NCBI GenBank assembly: GCA_907165135.1
Contig: OU015567.1
Span: 10,979,001 to 11,043,000 of the forward strand
Reading direction: 5' to 3'
Length of the DNA: 64,000 nucleotides
Origin: Oikopleura dioica
Taxonomy: Eukaryota > Chordata > Appendicularia > Copelata > Oikopleuridae
The stretch's first letter is position 1, and each line of letters starts with the position of its first letter. Positions 19,050 through 31,893 of the stretch are shown in pieces. The notes beneath the pieces are model-generated. The model searched no databases, was not told the DNA's origin, and worked only from the letters and a program-made list of their open reading frames with translations. A program made the position numbers and the translations under genes.

Positions 19050-21650
19050 TTAGCCACGGACGGGTCGGGTTGGTCTAGTTGGCCGGCTTGGTGGGGCAGC
19101 GTCGCTGGTTTGGTCTTCTGGCTTGCCGTATGGGTATCGAGCTCGGTAAGGGTGTCGGATCTCGCTGGGCTCAGGTCGCTGAGTCTTGGTGAAGTCTGGC
19201 TCTCCAAGATGAGCCCACTGGCCAGTGTAGCCGTATTCTTGGACAACTAAGCCCTGGAGAGACTGGCAAGCGCTGTAGTTATTCTCAGTTCGCTCGAAGA
19301 TTCGGAAGTTCTCGCAACCCTAAAAATAAACTCTTAGCAAAAATCAACGAGTAAAAAGCCGTTGGAATAACATTCGGATTAGCAAAAAAAAAATGAAAAG
19401 ATTAAATCTCGGCGGTTGACCCAAAAGTGTGACCCAAAACATCCCCAGTCCGGCGAATTCAAGGTGGAGTGTCTACCCGATAAAATTGTTTTGGGCAGAA
19501 TCAGTCCCAGTTTCTGTTTTACTTTCTAATAGATAATTATATTTAACCAACCAACACTTGTATCTAACAATTCGTTAGTTGAAAAAAAAAGAAATTGATC
19601 TGATTTTCAAAAATAGATTTAGTGAACGTCCAACTCACTCCAAAATTGGATCATCATTGTTTGGCTCCCACCGCGATTGTTTAAACTGAGTCAAAACAAA
19701 AAACGGGATGATCTTACGTTGATAGCACAGCAGAATTTGGTGTCTTTGTCGAAGGCAGCTCGTCGGCAGCAGCATCGCTTATTGTTCGTGTAGGGCATGC
19801 CGTTGCAGCATCCGATTCGCACCTTCTTTTGGGCTTGAATTTCAGCAGCAGCGGGGGAATACGCAGGTGTATTCTAAATTCCAGGATTAGGGAGAAAATA
19901 ATCCAGGGGATTTCGATGGAATGAAGCATTAATTCCTAGCGTATCTACAGTAGTTTGCATCCCTAACTCATGTCTTTTTTTCTACGTCTTATCATACGCG
20001 AAAATCAAATTATCATCCAATTATGAGCGATAAGTCTAGCAAACCACGTTTGTTATCACCCAAATATTGTCATAATAATTAGGGATAAATAGTACAATTA
20101 AAAAGTTTTGCAGCAAAACATTTGAAGAACTTTTCAATAACCATTCCAAGGAGAGTAATAACGAGCTTTGTTTCTGTACTAGCGTCGCGAATTACCAAGC
20201 GCACTGGCAAGTGAGTCGCTGGACGCGTATCTGGATAATTCGGGAGCTCAACTTGAGCTCACCTTAGTTGATACTCTCCACGATTAGAAAAGAACCTGGT
20301 GACAATAGACCTTGTCTTCTAAATTTCGAACCGGGCTTCCGCTTACGCAAAAGAAGGGAATAGATACTTATCATTGTTCTAATGATATAATATGATATTT
20401 GCTATGTTCAACAAAACCCGATTTGAACAAGAACATCTAGCTTATGAAATGGACATCAAGACAAGATAAAACCGAACAGAAGGCGCTGGGGAAGGCGCGG
20501 TCCAAATGAGATAACATTTAAGCTTTGTTTTTCTGCTTCGAGCTTGATAAATTAGGATGTTGGACATACCGGAGTGGTTTCAAGCGCAGCTGTGAAGTCG
20601 TCGTCAGCGTCCTCAGAGTCTTGTCGCGGGTTGAAGACAATAAATAATAATGGTAATACTCAGAGTTTTTTTGCCTATTTTGCCATTGAAAAAATGTTTT
20701 GAAAAGAAAACTAGCGGATCGCTTTAAATAATTTTAAGCGCAGAAAGTATCACGTTTGCCGAAAACTCGCGTATTTAGAAAGCCACTCTTTCTAATCTTC
20801 CCTAACTCTCAAATAACAAAAAAGGGACAAAATTCAAGTTTCAGTTTCAACCACGAAGCTTGATCAGCGGCGTCATCATCGACATCGTTGTTCCACTGGG
20901 AGCTGTCGAAGCCAGCGTTTCGTCCATCGAAGGAGAAGCGGGAGTCGTCGGCGGAGAAAAACAACTGTTGGTTATAATCATTACCTTCGTCCTCCGCCGA
21001 CGCAGTATCAGCAGCCTCGGTGGATTGCCTGCTTCCACCGTTTCCTCCACCACCACCGGCGGTTCGAGATCTAGGGGCGGGAGTGGTGCTTTCCTGCTTT
21101 TGAGCTTCAGTTTGGGGAGCTTCGGAGCTAGATTGGGGAATTCAAGTTTACGCTCAAAGAGGCTGGAGAGATCGAAAGTGCCCAAAAATCCGGAACTAGT
21201 GCTAGTAGTGGTAGAAGTGCTAGTAGAAGTAGTGCTAGTGGTGGTACTAGTAGTTGTTGTTGTGGTAGTGGTAGAAGTAGTAGTGGTGGTGGTGGTGCTC
21301 GTCTTTCTTGCCCGGCGAGCCACGCACTTTGGATCTTGAAGGCATGCATCGTTCTTGGCCTTTCGCTCCGCATCTCGAATCTTTTTCTGTGCAGCTCGGT
21401 GTTCTGTTCAAAGATCACAATACTTGCTCATTAACACGATAGAAAAATCCGGGTACCGTGGCTAAATGATTCGAGCGTAGCTCTAAACACAACCTCGCCC
21501 CGGCTTTTCAAGGCTGGCAGGCTTCAAATCTGATGAGCTCTGCGCTATTGAATCATCTTTAGATCCAGATTCTGAGCGTAGCTCCGGATTCTTGAGATTT
21601 TTCATTTGAACCATAAACAGCACCTTTCTAAAATGATAAACTTTATTTAT
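19050..21650 (-). CDS. Thr/Gly/Asp-rich protein with Cys-rich galaxin-like tail
   Basis: The certain part is three 3' exons joined in phase 0: 20570-20658, 19718-19873 and 19050-19319 (TAA). They encode an acidic stretch (QDSEDADDDFTAALETT), a Cys-rich module with CCNGMPY and RCCCRRAAFDKDTKFCC, and a Pro/Arg/Tyr-rich tail. Paired CC spacing of this kind is typical of galaxin-like repeats in secreted matrix proteins. Upstream on the same strand, 20830-21640 holds more coding sequence: a basic exon with ACLQDPKCVARR, about 40 Thr/Ser codons in a row, then EAPQTEAQKQ, a five-glycine run and an Asp/Asn-rich stretch. The frames suggest one long gene with short introns, but I could not prove the joins or find the signal peptide. 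A house or cuticle protein is possible. It could also be two genes. Confidence 0.5.
19720..19727 (-). other. Start of a long (about 400-base) intron in the galaxin-like gene
   Basis: The GTAAGATC donor directly follows the CC-rich exon. The matching acceptor, TTTATTTTTAG, ends at 19320. The 398-base intron holds nothing I recognise. Confidence 0.4.
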
Positions 21651-22016
21651 CCAAAATTCGAGATAACATATAATAAATTCGTTTCTAGCCAAAACTTCTT
21701 ATCATCAAAATCAACGAGTATTTAATACTAAATAGATAAGAAAATTTCCAAATCAAACTTCAACTCTTCGCGCAAAGGGTTAAAGTTGAAGCCGACTTAA
21801 AGTGAATTATTCCTAAAACAAACTCTCGTTTCCGGTTTCTTTTTCATTTCTGCTAAAGAAGGGCGTTTCTCTTTATACAAATGCGCTTTAGAGGAAATCA
21901 ACCGACTCGTAACGCTTGCTTGGAAATAAACCACCACGTCCTCATATTTGTATCGGCTAATTAAGCAGGCGCATTCTATTTTCCCCAAACATGGTATTTT
22001 TTTGTTGGAAATCATT

Positions 22017-22656
22017 TTATTTGTGATTCATTCCTTTAGCTAACTTCCAGTCCATGCAGAACTCGCCTCGATCTTCGGAGGATCGAGTGAGCTTGAGAGC
22101 TTTCTCTTCGTCGGATTCGGGGAGCATCGACTCTCCCTGGTGGTAGAATTTGATACCGTTCAGGTCTGAAACATTCCATTACAACGTCATTGAGACTCAC
22201 TCGAAAAATGAACCCGAGCCATATTACCACGTAACAGGCTACTCGCTACTTGTTAAATGAGTAACAAAAACTTACAGACAACGCCGAGCTCCTCGATTGG
22301 GGCAAATCGATCTTCTGGATATTGGTACTTGATGTACTCCTTGTCTTCTTTCTGCTGGTGGAAAAACATCTTTTCCATTTTGTTCGAGTTTTCGATCAAA
22401 TAAGATGGCTCGAATTTGATTTCATATGGCCTGAAAAAGAAATATAGTACTGATAAAAGAAATATAGTACTTACATATCCAATGGATCGACTTGAAATGC
22501 GGAAGATCTCTTGGCGAAAGTAGCTTCGTCATCTTCCACGAGATTGCTGCCACGTCCAACTACTGCGCTGACGCCTAAGTAACCGACTGTAGCCAGGCCG
22601 ACGAGAGAGAGTGTTCTGCTCGACCATTTTGTGATTCTGAATGAAAATGTTATCAT
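22017..22656 (-). CDS. Small single-pass membrane protein
   Basis: Exons 22475-22656, 22276-22430 and 22017-22165 are joined by 44- and 110-base GT-AG introns and sum to 162 codons (161 aa). Near the N-terminus is one hydrophobic segment (LSLVGLATVGYLGVSAVVG), preceded by basic residues. This could be a mitochondrial inner-membrane anchor or an uncleaved signal. The rest is soluble and acidic (EDDEATFAKR, then FHQQKEDKEYIKYQYPED), ending CMDWKLAKGMNHK. An AATAAA overlaps the stop codon. Upstream ATGs in other frames give short products, so ATG 22656 is preferred. Family not recognised; that it is a real gene is well supported. Confidence 0.7.
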
Positions 22657-22699
22657 TTGATTTTGAAAAATGGTCAAAATGGAATTGAAAAGGTAGAAA

Positions 22700-24110
22700 A
22701 TCGAGAAAGCGAAACTTCTAAAACATTCGCCGCGGCGATTTTTTAATTTGCAAAATGCTCGTGGGCCTTATCCCGTTTACCGGAAATATGCCGCCGGTAA
22801 ATCAAATTTCTGCGCGCAATTCTATGCTCTGCATTCCGTGCTCACTTTTCTTATACATTATTCAATCAAGCAAATATTTTTGCAATTCAGAAGCAAGTTT
22901 ATGAAAGAGAAAAATAGAGTGACCGTTCAGAAGCCTTTGCCCTCTTGGAAGTGATTTAAAGCGTAATTATGTAAAAACAAGCGAGCGTGAAACCGTCATT
23001 TGAATATTCTGGACACGATGAGTGAATCAAATCCAGCTCCTAGTTCTGATAAAATTCTGAATCGTGGGCTCGAAATTTTGATTTCTTCCTTTCATAATTT
23101 GAACAGAGGTCCGAACAGAATACTGTGGCATGTAGAGTTTAGCTGATAAGGCGGCAAGTACGAATCTGCGTTGAGCAATACAAGGATAAGGCGGGGGTCT
23201 CCACCTCGATTCAGCCTTATCACCTCGTCGAAAATTTTTAATACACTCTTGGATCTTCCGCAGGGTTCCGCGGCTTATCAGTAAACCAAACTGACGATTA
23301 TGCGGCCGCAGAGACGCATCCCTTACGCTGGAATCAGGTTTTAAAACAAGGTTAACCCTCGATTACTGTTTATAAGAGGGAGAAAATAGAAAGCTCGCTT
23401 ATGCGCAAACTTTTCTTGTTTCTATTCCGGTCTGGGGAACGAGCCTTGCCACAAAATCGGCTTTGTCTGGGCAGCTTTACTCTCCCAAACACGTAAACCT
23501 TTTTTAGGAAAATGGAAGTGTTCGTTAGAGCCACTTGATGAACTGCCAAACTTGTTAGCTAAGGTAAACATGCTAGACTAGTTATGAAACGAAAAGGTTG
23601 AAAAAGTTCAATTCTATTTCCGCCTGTCTGGATGGAAGTGTACAATCTTCGCGGAAGTTAACGTTAGCTGATGTGTTTAGTGCGACTTTATAGTTTCTCC
23701 CAAATACCATATAATTGGTCGACCTTTTCACATGGCAGCGCTCACATTTTCAGGGCGAAAATTAAAATGACATTTTATAAAATATAATGCGCCTTAATAA
23801 TTTTACGTCTTATGTGAGCAACTTTCAATCATTGTCTAAGCGAATTAAGTCGCTCCTGAAGAAAGTAGACATCTCAATTATTATTTCAATGCCGTGGATT
23901 CCATTCCGCCCTTCACTAATTTCGCCGCTCGGCTCTTGAACTCTCTGACTTATCAAAATTACTGCCAAGTGGGGTCGGGTCCTTAGAGCATGTTAATTTT
24001 TCCTTTTATATTTCCTTCCGCGAAGAGCCACGTTGAACGGAAATCTCAATGTTTTTTCAAACTCATGGCCGCGTCAAGAAGCCCAAGCTAAATTCAGCCG
24101 AATCGATCTC
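22700..24110. other. Stretch without a supported gene
   Basis: AT-rich, with one short open frame at 22748-22954 plus of no clear merit. Several GATAAGGCGG motifs occur between 23140 and 23220. No splice-consistent exons were found. Confidence 0.4.
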
Positions 24111-24123
24111 AAGACGTGTAGCA

Positions 24124-24316
24124 TGTTTTGATTCTTGATTTGGTCTGGACGGACGCCCAGTGGGTTAAAACTCGAAAACGCCAATTGAAGCTGCTCGAGA
24201 GTGGCAATTTGGAGATTAGATGTTCAAGAGCCTGGCGATTGTTGAGTTCAAACCAACGCGAAGGAAAATTAATGGCTCGACCGCGGATTGAGGGTGAATG
24301 CGCCCTTTACGCGTAA
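24124..24316 (+). CDS. Possible 3' exon of an unknown protein
   Basis: A TGTAG acceptor is followed by an open frame ending in TAA at 24314-24316. Its composition is protein-like (LDLVWTDAQWVKTRKRQ, CSRAWRLLSSNQREGKL). No upstream exon could be joined. Coding is possible but unproven. Confidence 0.28.
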
Positions 24317-24399
24317 TCTACTTGGAACAAGGAGCAGATCCAAATAGCAGAAAATGGCGTAATCCAATCGGATCAGAAGACCAAATTACTACCCTCATC

Positions 24400-27300
24400 A
24401 AATCTTGAGAGGGGGTTCCTGAATCAAAAGAAGATTTGAGAGGGTTGCTCTTAACGTGAACCTTGCTCTTCGAAAATGTCTACGAGACAAAATCTTAAGA
24501 GTAAATGCCAGATCGTCGACAATGATGTGGTGATTAAAATACAGGCACTGCTTGTAAATGGCATTTGGTGTGGATAATATGCAAGAAATCGGCGTTATGG
24601 CAACGTTTTGAAATTTGAAATTTCACCGGTCGCGTTGCCCCACCATTTGGCCGTGACGACCTTAAAGGCCATCGACGGCCACCTGCTACTATCGAAGGTT
24701 CTCGGCCTGAGTCAACCTTTGCAAAGGTAGTACTGGATGAGTTGCTTTGTGAGAGCGTGGTGACCTGCGTTAATGGCTGAAATTGGCGCGTCCGATTACG
24801 AAAATTCAAGCGCCGCTTAGCCAAACAACAAGAACTCGAAATCGAATTAGTGTCTGAGAAGTGAGCGTAGAGGAATTCTCAGAAGAAAACTCGTGAGCTG
24901 TGATTTTAAAATTGCCGGAAAGATGTAAACATCGGTAACGATCTTTCGCATAAGTACAAAGGCTGTTTTTCCTCCTTGTTTGAGTTGTGCGCTGGCTGAA
25001 AAAGCAAAATGGAGAACCTTTTTTCTTGAGGAAGGAGATAAAAACACAAGCTTAGACTGTATATGCACGCTCTGCTTCACGAGTTTTTACGAGAAGATAT
25101 CGTAAAAACTTCGCAGAAACGCATCGACGAGGACTTTAACCAGTTAAGCTTGTCGTCTCAATTTCTTGGTGGAAATTAAGGACGTTTTTTTCTTGGATAA
25201 ATAGCGTCCGTGATGATTTTTTTCCTTCACCACATCACCGGTGCTAGAATTTCCGACAACCGGTCAAGTGAGAAAAATACAGCCCTCTAATCCAGGAGAA
25301 AGTTCAACAATACGAAAAACCACTTCCAGCTCTCCAAAGCGCGAACCCGCCTATTAGCGAATATTTTAGCATGATTAACGTGTCGCCGAAACTGCTTCCT
25401 AATGGCGCAACAAATTATGCACGGAAGTACGCACATGTTCCTAAACACTGCTTCTAAATCCAAATTGAGTTTTAACGACGGAAGACTTATATATTCGAAT
25501 AAGTTTTTAGAACAGAGCTTTTTTTTTATTTCCCATGAAAAAATCATCAAACTATTAACTCAAAAATAATTGGTCTTGTTCGACAACTCATCCTTCTTAA
25601 CCGAGCCCTTAGTTTATACCATCAACAAGACAAGACCAATAATTGTTCAGAGCGTACTCGAGAAGTGACTGCTGTTTACCCTAAAACCGCTACCTTAGAG
25701 GTTTTTTTCATGGCGTTAATAATTATTAGTTTTTCGTTAATAAATACGAATTTTTGTTTAGTATTTTAATATAAACAACTATTTCTCGAAGAAATCGCTA
25801 ATTAACCCATCTTTCCCATGGAAGAAAAACGAACCTATGTCCGAACATAGAAAAGAGAGCAATTACGGTCTTGGAAGACGGCTTTGGAACGGGAAGGATG
25901 ACCTGATAATTATGCCCTGTTAATGACTATTCCGCGAGATTGACACCCCGAGCGCAGCATAATTTCCATGACGCGGATTTCGGGATTTTCGAATTTCATT
26001 CGCGAAAATCTCTACCGCGAAAAGTCATGAGCTCGGCCTCGAGTGGTCGAACTTGTGCAGATCCGTATTCAGGAGAGAGGTTTAACGGCTTATGTACACT
26101 TGTGACTTTGGGAACGTTTTTAGAGCTCTTTGAAAAAGACAATTTCAAACTGTTCGACTGTCAAAATTAAAATCAATCAATGCGAAATCGAAACAACTCG
26201 CAAAGAATTCTTCGCGCGAAAGGGTAATTTTTAAAGAATGGAACGAACGCGTTGAATGAGTGTTTAACTAAATATTTGCATTCGAAGCTTCTTTCAAGTC
26301 ACGTTTTCGCCATTTTCCCCTTCAAAATTTGAAATTGGGAAAAAAGAGATTATGAGCCAGCCGAGTCTCTGTCTCAGCCAGTGCTGCTTGTGATCGGGTT
26401 ATTCGATAATTATCATATATAAAAACATCATATCTTATGTGCGGAAGAATTGATAGTGTGTACCACGTGATGTCGCCGACACACAGACAGACCTATCGGA
26501 TACTTCCAAATCTCCGAGAAAACCGCGGATTAAGGTTATACCAAACGTGTGGCTCCGGCTGGCTTAGGTTCTCTTAGAGGCCTCATCCCTGCGTGAGCTT
26601 TTTGGTATCTGCGCTTTTTTTTATCTCGCTTGGGTTTTTTTTCTCAAGATCAAGGTTTAAAACTTTCGTTTTAAAAAAGAAATAAATGCAGTAGGAGCGG
26701 CGATCTGCGGAAGATCTATCATGACTCTGCGGAAAAACACACAAGCTGACATTTGTTTGAAATTTTAGAAACGGGGATAATCTCGATGATGATATAATAT
26801 CAATGGAGTGGCTCCCTATTTCTTGGAACCCCGACTAAAAGGAAAACAAAACGATCAAATCAAGTAAAAAAATCGAATAACCTTAAAAAGCTCAAAGACG
26901 AAATCGCTAGCACAATTCAAACTCTCCGGAGCGGCCAATTAGGAAATGGATTTGGAGATTTTCATGAGTTGCAAAGATACGCAAAAAGACGGACTTAGTG
27001 AAAAATATTTAGAGTGTCTATTTGCGCTTAGTCTTGGACGAGGTTGAGGGCGAAACAAGGGTTTGAGGTCGGACTATAACATCTCTTCAAAACAGAAAAC
27101 TTGACTAGGCGATTTTTGTTCGAAAACTCGTTATTCAATTCAAAACTTTCTTTATACCCACGTTGCCTATTCTGTCAGCCAAGTACCCATGCGCACGCTT
27201 GAGCTCTCAAGCAGCAGAATTAGATTTTTTGTCTTTTTCGATGAGCTGGTGGCGGCACTCGAATTCGCCGCTGTATAAAAATGCTCTGGACCGCCCAAAT

Positions 27301-28700
27301 TAGTTTTTCATCTCTAAATGCTTCGAGCGAGCTTCCCAGATTGACGAAAAATCACATGTCGCCAGTTTATGCGTCTAAAGAATTTCAATAGACAATTTGC
27401 TAAACAAACTGCTGATCTTCTTATTGAGATGAAAAAATAAGGGTTTCAAGATATTTTTTTCTTTTATATAATTTGGATAAGAAGGGCGCTAGAATTTTGC
27501 AATGAATAATGTATATTTTGTCTAGCAAGTAGAATTGGATAATCCCTGACCTTAGTTGGGGAAAAGTGAGAGTGTATATTTATGCATGGCCGGATGGTCA
27601 GAGTAAGGAGTTATTCGGTATACAAATGGTATAACCACGTTCTCGAATATTTTCAGCATATTCCGCCCCTTGAAGATTTCTTCCGCTCGTCGGTTTTCAA
27701 GACTCTTGTTATTCAATATCTATTAACCGCGCTAAGGAAATAAGAAAGGGCATTTTTAGAAAAAGGGGATAAGTTCTGAGAGAGGGTGATCTTATTGTTA
27801 AGGAGGTCAGTAGCTCCTAGCTTGCACGTTTTTTATAAATGAATTTGAAACTTTGTTGCGACTGCAGACTACTGACAGAGACGGAAATAGAATTCACTTA
27901 CAATAGGATTTTCGGTAAGGGCTTAGGTACTTATCACGTGAGAAAAAATCCATGACACAGAACTACAGGTAAGCAAGCATACAATCATCTAAACCTCAAA
28001 TGCTTCCACAAGGCGTCCGCAAATTTAGAAATGGGAAGCAGAGGAGTTCTACTAGAGGAAATCAGAAAATTACAGGTTCGTGGTCAAAACGGGAGAAGGG
28101 GAGTTAAACTTTCCGGTTATATGATGATCGAAAAATAATGAACAGCTAGCTAGGGAATTAGAGAAAGACTAGCAAAGTAGACGTTATTGAAAACAAAGTT
28201 CAAAAAAACAAAGTTCTAAAATACAATGAAAATTGAAATTCAGACTCAGCAAGACTCAGTGAACAAGCTACTTCAACTGGTGGAATTGATGCTAACGCAA
28301 CTAAGGTGAGAGCGTTTCCAAACTCAATTTACATTTATAAAAATGCTAATCTGGAAAGGGCTCACCTTTCGCGCCAACTTCATTAGAATCCTACACGTAC
28401 TTTTTTGTACGTAATTTATGTTAAAACGAACACGGGCAATAAGTAATCTACGTAAGGGAAAATCACAAAAGCTGGTACAAAACTCTCGGAAGGCGGAAGG
28501 GCGCAAGACTCGTGCGTGTCCGTAAACAGAAAAAATAATTTAACGAGATTGTGCTTTAGAACATGTGTCAGGGAAGAGCGCAGTTGAATACCAAAATAGT
28601 TGTTCAATTAAGATAAGAAAATGCGATTAATTCAGAAATTCGAATAAAAATTAAATAGGCCTTTTGTCTTTGAAATAAATAATAAAAAAACTTCGTTTCT
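24400..28700. other. Long gene-poor stretch
   Basis: Short frames occur on both strands (24534-24824 minus, 25287-25550 minus, 25940-26170 plus), but none joins to a convincing neighbour. A TATA-like TGTATAAAAATG lies at about 27274 plus without an obvious gene behind it. I see no repeat or RNA gene here, but small multi-exon genes could be missed. Confidence 0.35.
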
Positions 28701-28718
28701 TATTTTTAGTGCTTCAAA

Positions 28719-28964
28719 ATGCAAGCGCCTTCCTCACGAAAAATGCTGCGATTGCTGCCGAATCATGAGTACTCTGCCATTTTTGCCTTCTCCAAATCAA
28801 TAAATAAAAATCCCACTTTCGATTTTCTCTCTTTTCAGATTCTCTTCCATGATTTCATCTTATTCTCTTCAGGAATTTCTTACCGGGCTTTCAGTTTTTC
28901 GCTCATTTTGGTAGAAGAACGGGCGGGTGAGATTCTCTGGGTGAAAATAAATACAAGTGTATAA
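28719..28964 (+). CDS. Weak open frame, possible small gene
   Basis: An 81-codon frame starts with ATG 12 bases after a TTATTTTTAG acceptor-like tract. It begins MQAPSSRKMLRLLPNHEYS and becomes Phe/Ser/Ile-rich. No family is recognised, and it could be chance in AT-rich DNA. Confidence 0.2.
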   Translation: MQAPSSRKMLRLLPNHEYSAIFAFSKSINKNPTFDFLSFQILFHDFILFSSGISYRAFSFSLILVEERAGEILWVKINTSV

Positions 28965-29074
28965 AAAATAAAAAAAGTTTACAAAGTATTGCTCCTATCA
29001 AAACTGGTGGAGTTCAGTTTTACGGATTTACTCCTAGAGACTTTTCTCGGTTGGTCAATTACCAGTCCGTCGCG

Positions 29075-29200
29075 GTCCCTATCGACGGGCGCGTCCTTGC
29101 TGCTCGCGTGCGCCAGCAAGTTCGCGCGCGATTCTCAGCGCCACCTGAGTTGTCCCGAGCGCTGTGGCGCTGCGAGTCGCGGGACCTGGATAGTGGCTTT
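29075..29200. other. GC-rich island with long imperfect stem-loop
   Basis: A sharply GC-rich patch in AT-rich surroundings. The halves CGCGATTCTCAGCGCCAC and GTGGCGCTGCGAGTCGCG pair with two mismatches around a 19-base loop. Longer outer pairing (GTCGCGGTCCC against GCGGGACC) may extend it. It could be a structured RNA, a transposon fragment or chance. No tRNA or snRNA fold is recognised. Confidence 0.4.
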
Positions 29201-30220
29201 CGTACCTTAAACGGTGTAATAAATATCATATTGATTTGAAATATCATATTTGGATATAAGGATCAGGGAGCTATATCTGGACAGAAAGAATACTAATTTG
29301 GAACAGTGCTTCTAATTCTAAACTAATCCTAAATATTCTACTTGTATACCGGAAAACGCTAATATCGCATATCTTTATTCATATCAGTTGGTTATCAGAC
29401 TAAAGACAACCTCAAAAATCAAAAAAAAAATCTCTCGTTGAGAAATATTTATGATGGTCTTTCGATTTTTTTAGGATTTGAACATTAGTTTCTGCATTTT
29501 TTCATGTGCTCGAGATTAGTTGATGGTCCTCAAACGGGTGGAAAAACAAGTTCCGATAAGACCGCAAAGTTCACTTCCAAGAAATTACAATCCATCATTA
29601 CTGTTAGTTTCTGTGTAATTCTGTTCCAAAAGGACAGGCAATAACGATAAATCTTCTGACGCCGGAAGACGCCCTTGAAGCGACGTTCTACATCTAATTT
29701 CTCAATTTGACCTTCACTAGAAGGAAGATGCTTGATGGCCTAATCAAACAAACTGAGTAACGAGACTATACGTCTTCGCCAGCGAGTCCTCCAAGCGCCC
29801 GCTTAGCATGGATTAAAGTTGGCCGAGAGCGGCTTTCCTGAGCTGCCGGGATCTACTTGCTGGAATCATGCACTTTTGTGGACGGGTTTCGTATTTTAAT
29901 TGCTCCCGGCTCCTCTTAAAAAACCTTTTAATTATTCATTAACCAGTCTATTTTTTATCTTGTTTGAAAAGTTTTCACTGCAAATATTTTTGAGAAATTG
30001 GATGATAATTCCGATATAATTATCGAAGCTATTATGAAGCAATTATCGGAAATTAGTTCTTCAAATTTTTAAGAAACAATCAATCAAAACATGAAGCTAA
30101 TAATCGAAAGTAAGCCCATGTGAAAAATGTCGTCGAATAGTAAATTTCGAGCCAGGTGAAAATTTCGAAAGGCGGCTACTAATTGCTTCGTTTAACACAT
30201 TATGTGCAGCAGTTCGCACT

Positions 30221-30406
30221 ATGCAGCATAACCTGTCCCCGGCCCATGCCAAGGTGTTAAAGGAGGACGAAAGTAATTGGCAGACAGAGGGTCTCCCGTG
30301 TGAAGCAAGCATGCACAGATGTTTCTTGAGTTGCATTCTTCAGAGCGATTATGCATGCGTCGATGTACCGGGTAGAAAGCTCCTCCACGTACTTTATAAG
30401 GCTTAA
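30221..30406 (+). CDS. Possible small protein
   Basis: A 61-codon ATG frame with balanced composition and several cysteines (MQHNLSPAHAKVLKEDE..., CFLSC). The opposite strand is also open here, so direction is uncertain. No splice partner or family is recognised. Confidence 0.25.
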   Translation: MQHNLSPAHAKVLKEDESNWQTEGLPCEASMHRCFLSCILQSDYACVDVPGRKLLHVLYKA

Positions 30407-31531
30407 AATTATACATTCATCGTGTTTGGACCAAGCTAGAAATTCCAATTTTAGACTGATCCAGATAATACCTCTTCCCGTTTCGTATTCCTAAGGTCCC
30501 CCCTTCCGTTTCAAATTGCCGCTTATCCCGCCGTCAATTCATCTCTCCAGTATTAAATAACGTGGTTTACACTTGACGAACAATTTGTAGCCCAAAGTTC
30601 AAAACCAGCTTCCACGCTTCTTGATGCTCTTCCACGATTGAATTTTCGTCGCATTAGCTTCTCTTTGACATCGCGGTTAACATCGAATCCTGGCCTTTTA
30701 TCAGATTCATCTCCGATTCGGAGACAGTTGCACAACGTGTTCTGGTGAAATTATCGATGATGGATTGAAAAATTGCATTTTGCATGAGCACCGATTCAAA
30801 TTTTCGAATCTTAAAAGTATCACGCCGAGCTGATAGGCCTTCGATTCTTGTTGATTGTATTAGGTATACCTATTTTGATTAACATAATTGATATTGTTTC
30901 AAAACACAGTGAGATGGATGACGATAAAAATTGTAGTAACTGCATTGCTGTATTTATGTAGCGCATGTTATGAACCCATGTCCGAATGTCGTTTCTGTTA
31001 CTTTCGTGTACCTAGCGTGTCTTCTCCAATTATCAATACGGACTTGCGGCGAAAAAAGTTTATCCGATACCTTCTGTTTCATCTCCTTTTCTTTGCTTTC
31101 TCCGTGTAGCTCGTTATATTTCATGAAAAAGGATATTGAAAGCAAATAAGATCAGAGGGCGATTCTATCCTTACTAAGTCCTCACTTATTTATTGTTGGT
31201 AATGAGATCTTGTTAGGAATGATTAAACGACATGCCTTTTTTATCCGACAATCAATCAAATTGTCATCATAAACAATGAAGCAGCTTTTTTCTCTGTCTA
31301 GCTTAAACTTCCGGATTTTTGTCGAAATAAGAACAGATTTGCAGTTTTCTGAAAAATCCATGGACCATGGATGTCGTATTATTGTACTCTCTTTCCTATA
31401 AGCCTTAAAAGGGGTGATTACCACATTGACTTGCTCAAATGAGCCAATTTGTTCACGTCTTGCCTCGTAACCGGTCGATTAGATTCTTCTAAAACCTCAA
31501 ATTTAGGGGCTTAATTTCAAAAAACTAATTC

Positions 31532-31755
31532 TCACGGCTGAAAAAACAAGTTTACTTTTAACAGAGATTGATGATGGCAAAAGAACGATGATGTAAGACT
31601 TACAGTTGGCGACAAATTGGGGTTTTGGGTTGATGATTCTGCGGCGCGTAAAAAGGTCTTCGTTTGTAAATAGTCCCGAGATTTGAACAAATCATCGCCA
31701 CTTTGTCTAGCTCTCCCATCATTTGGCAAAATTATTTTGTGAACGGGAGCCTTTT
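31532..31755 (-). CDS. 3' exons of an unknown protein
   Basis: A strong acceptor (pyrimidine run ending TTGCTTAG) starts an exon at 31755-31604. It reads KAPVHKIILPNDGRARQSGD and runs in frame to a GTAAGT donor. After a 66-base intron, two codons (CCG TGA) finish the protein in phase. Upstream exons were not found, although an ATG with basic residues (MNKRTKGPHRRSSRN) lies at about 31865. Family unknown. The exon is credible because both splice sites and phase agree. Confidence 0.42.
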
Positions 31756-31893
31756 CTAAGCAAAAAAAATCGGTAAGTCGAGCTACAAAGCTATTCTACG
31801 TTCACCCTCAGCGCACGTTATTGCGGCTTGATCGGCGGTGGGGTCCCTTAGTTCTTTTATTCATCGTTCAACCCTTTAAATTATTCCGCCGGA

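Noticed and set aside
20860-21339. A 159-codon plus-strand frame rich in Val/Glu
   Set aside because: It is the antisense shadow of the Thr-repeat coding exon; ACC/ACT repeats give Val-rich text on the other strand.
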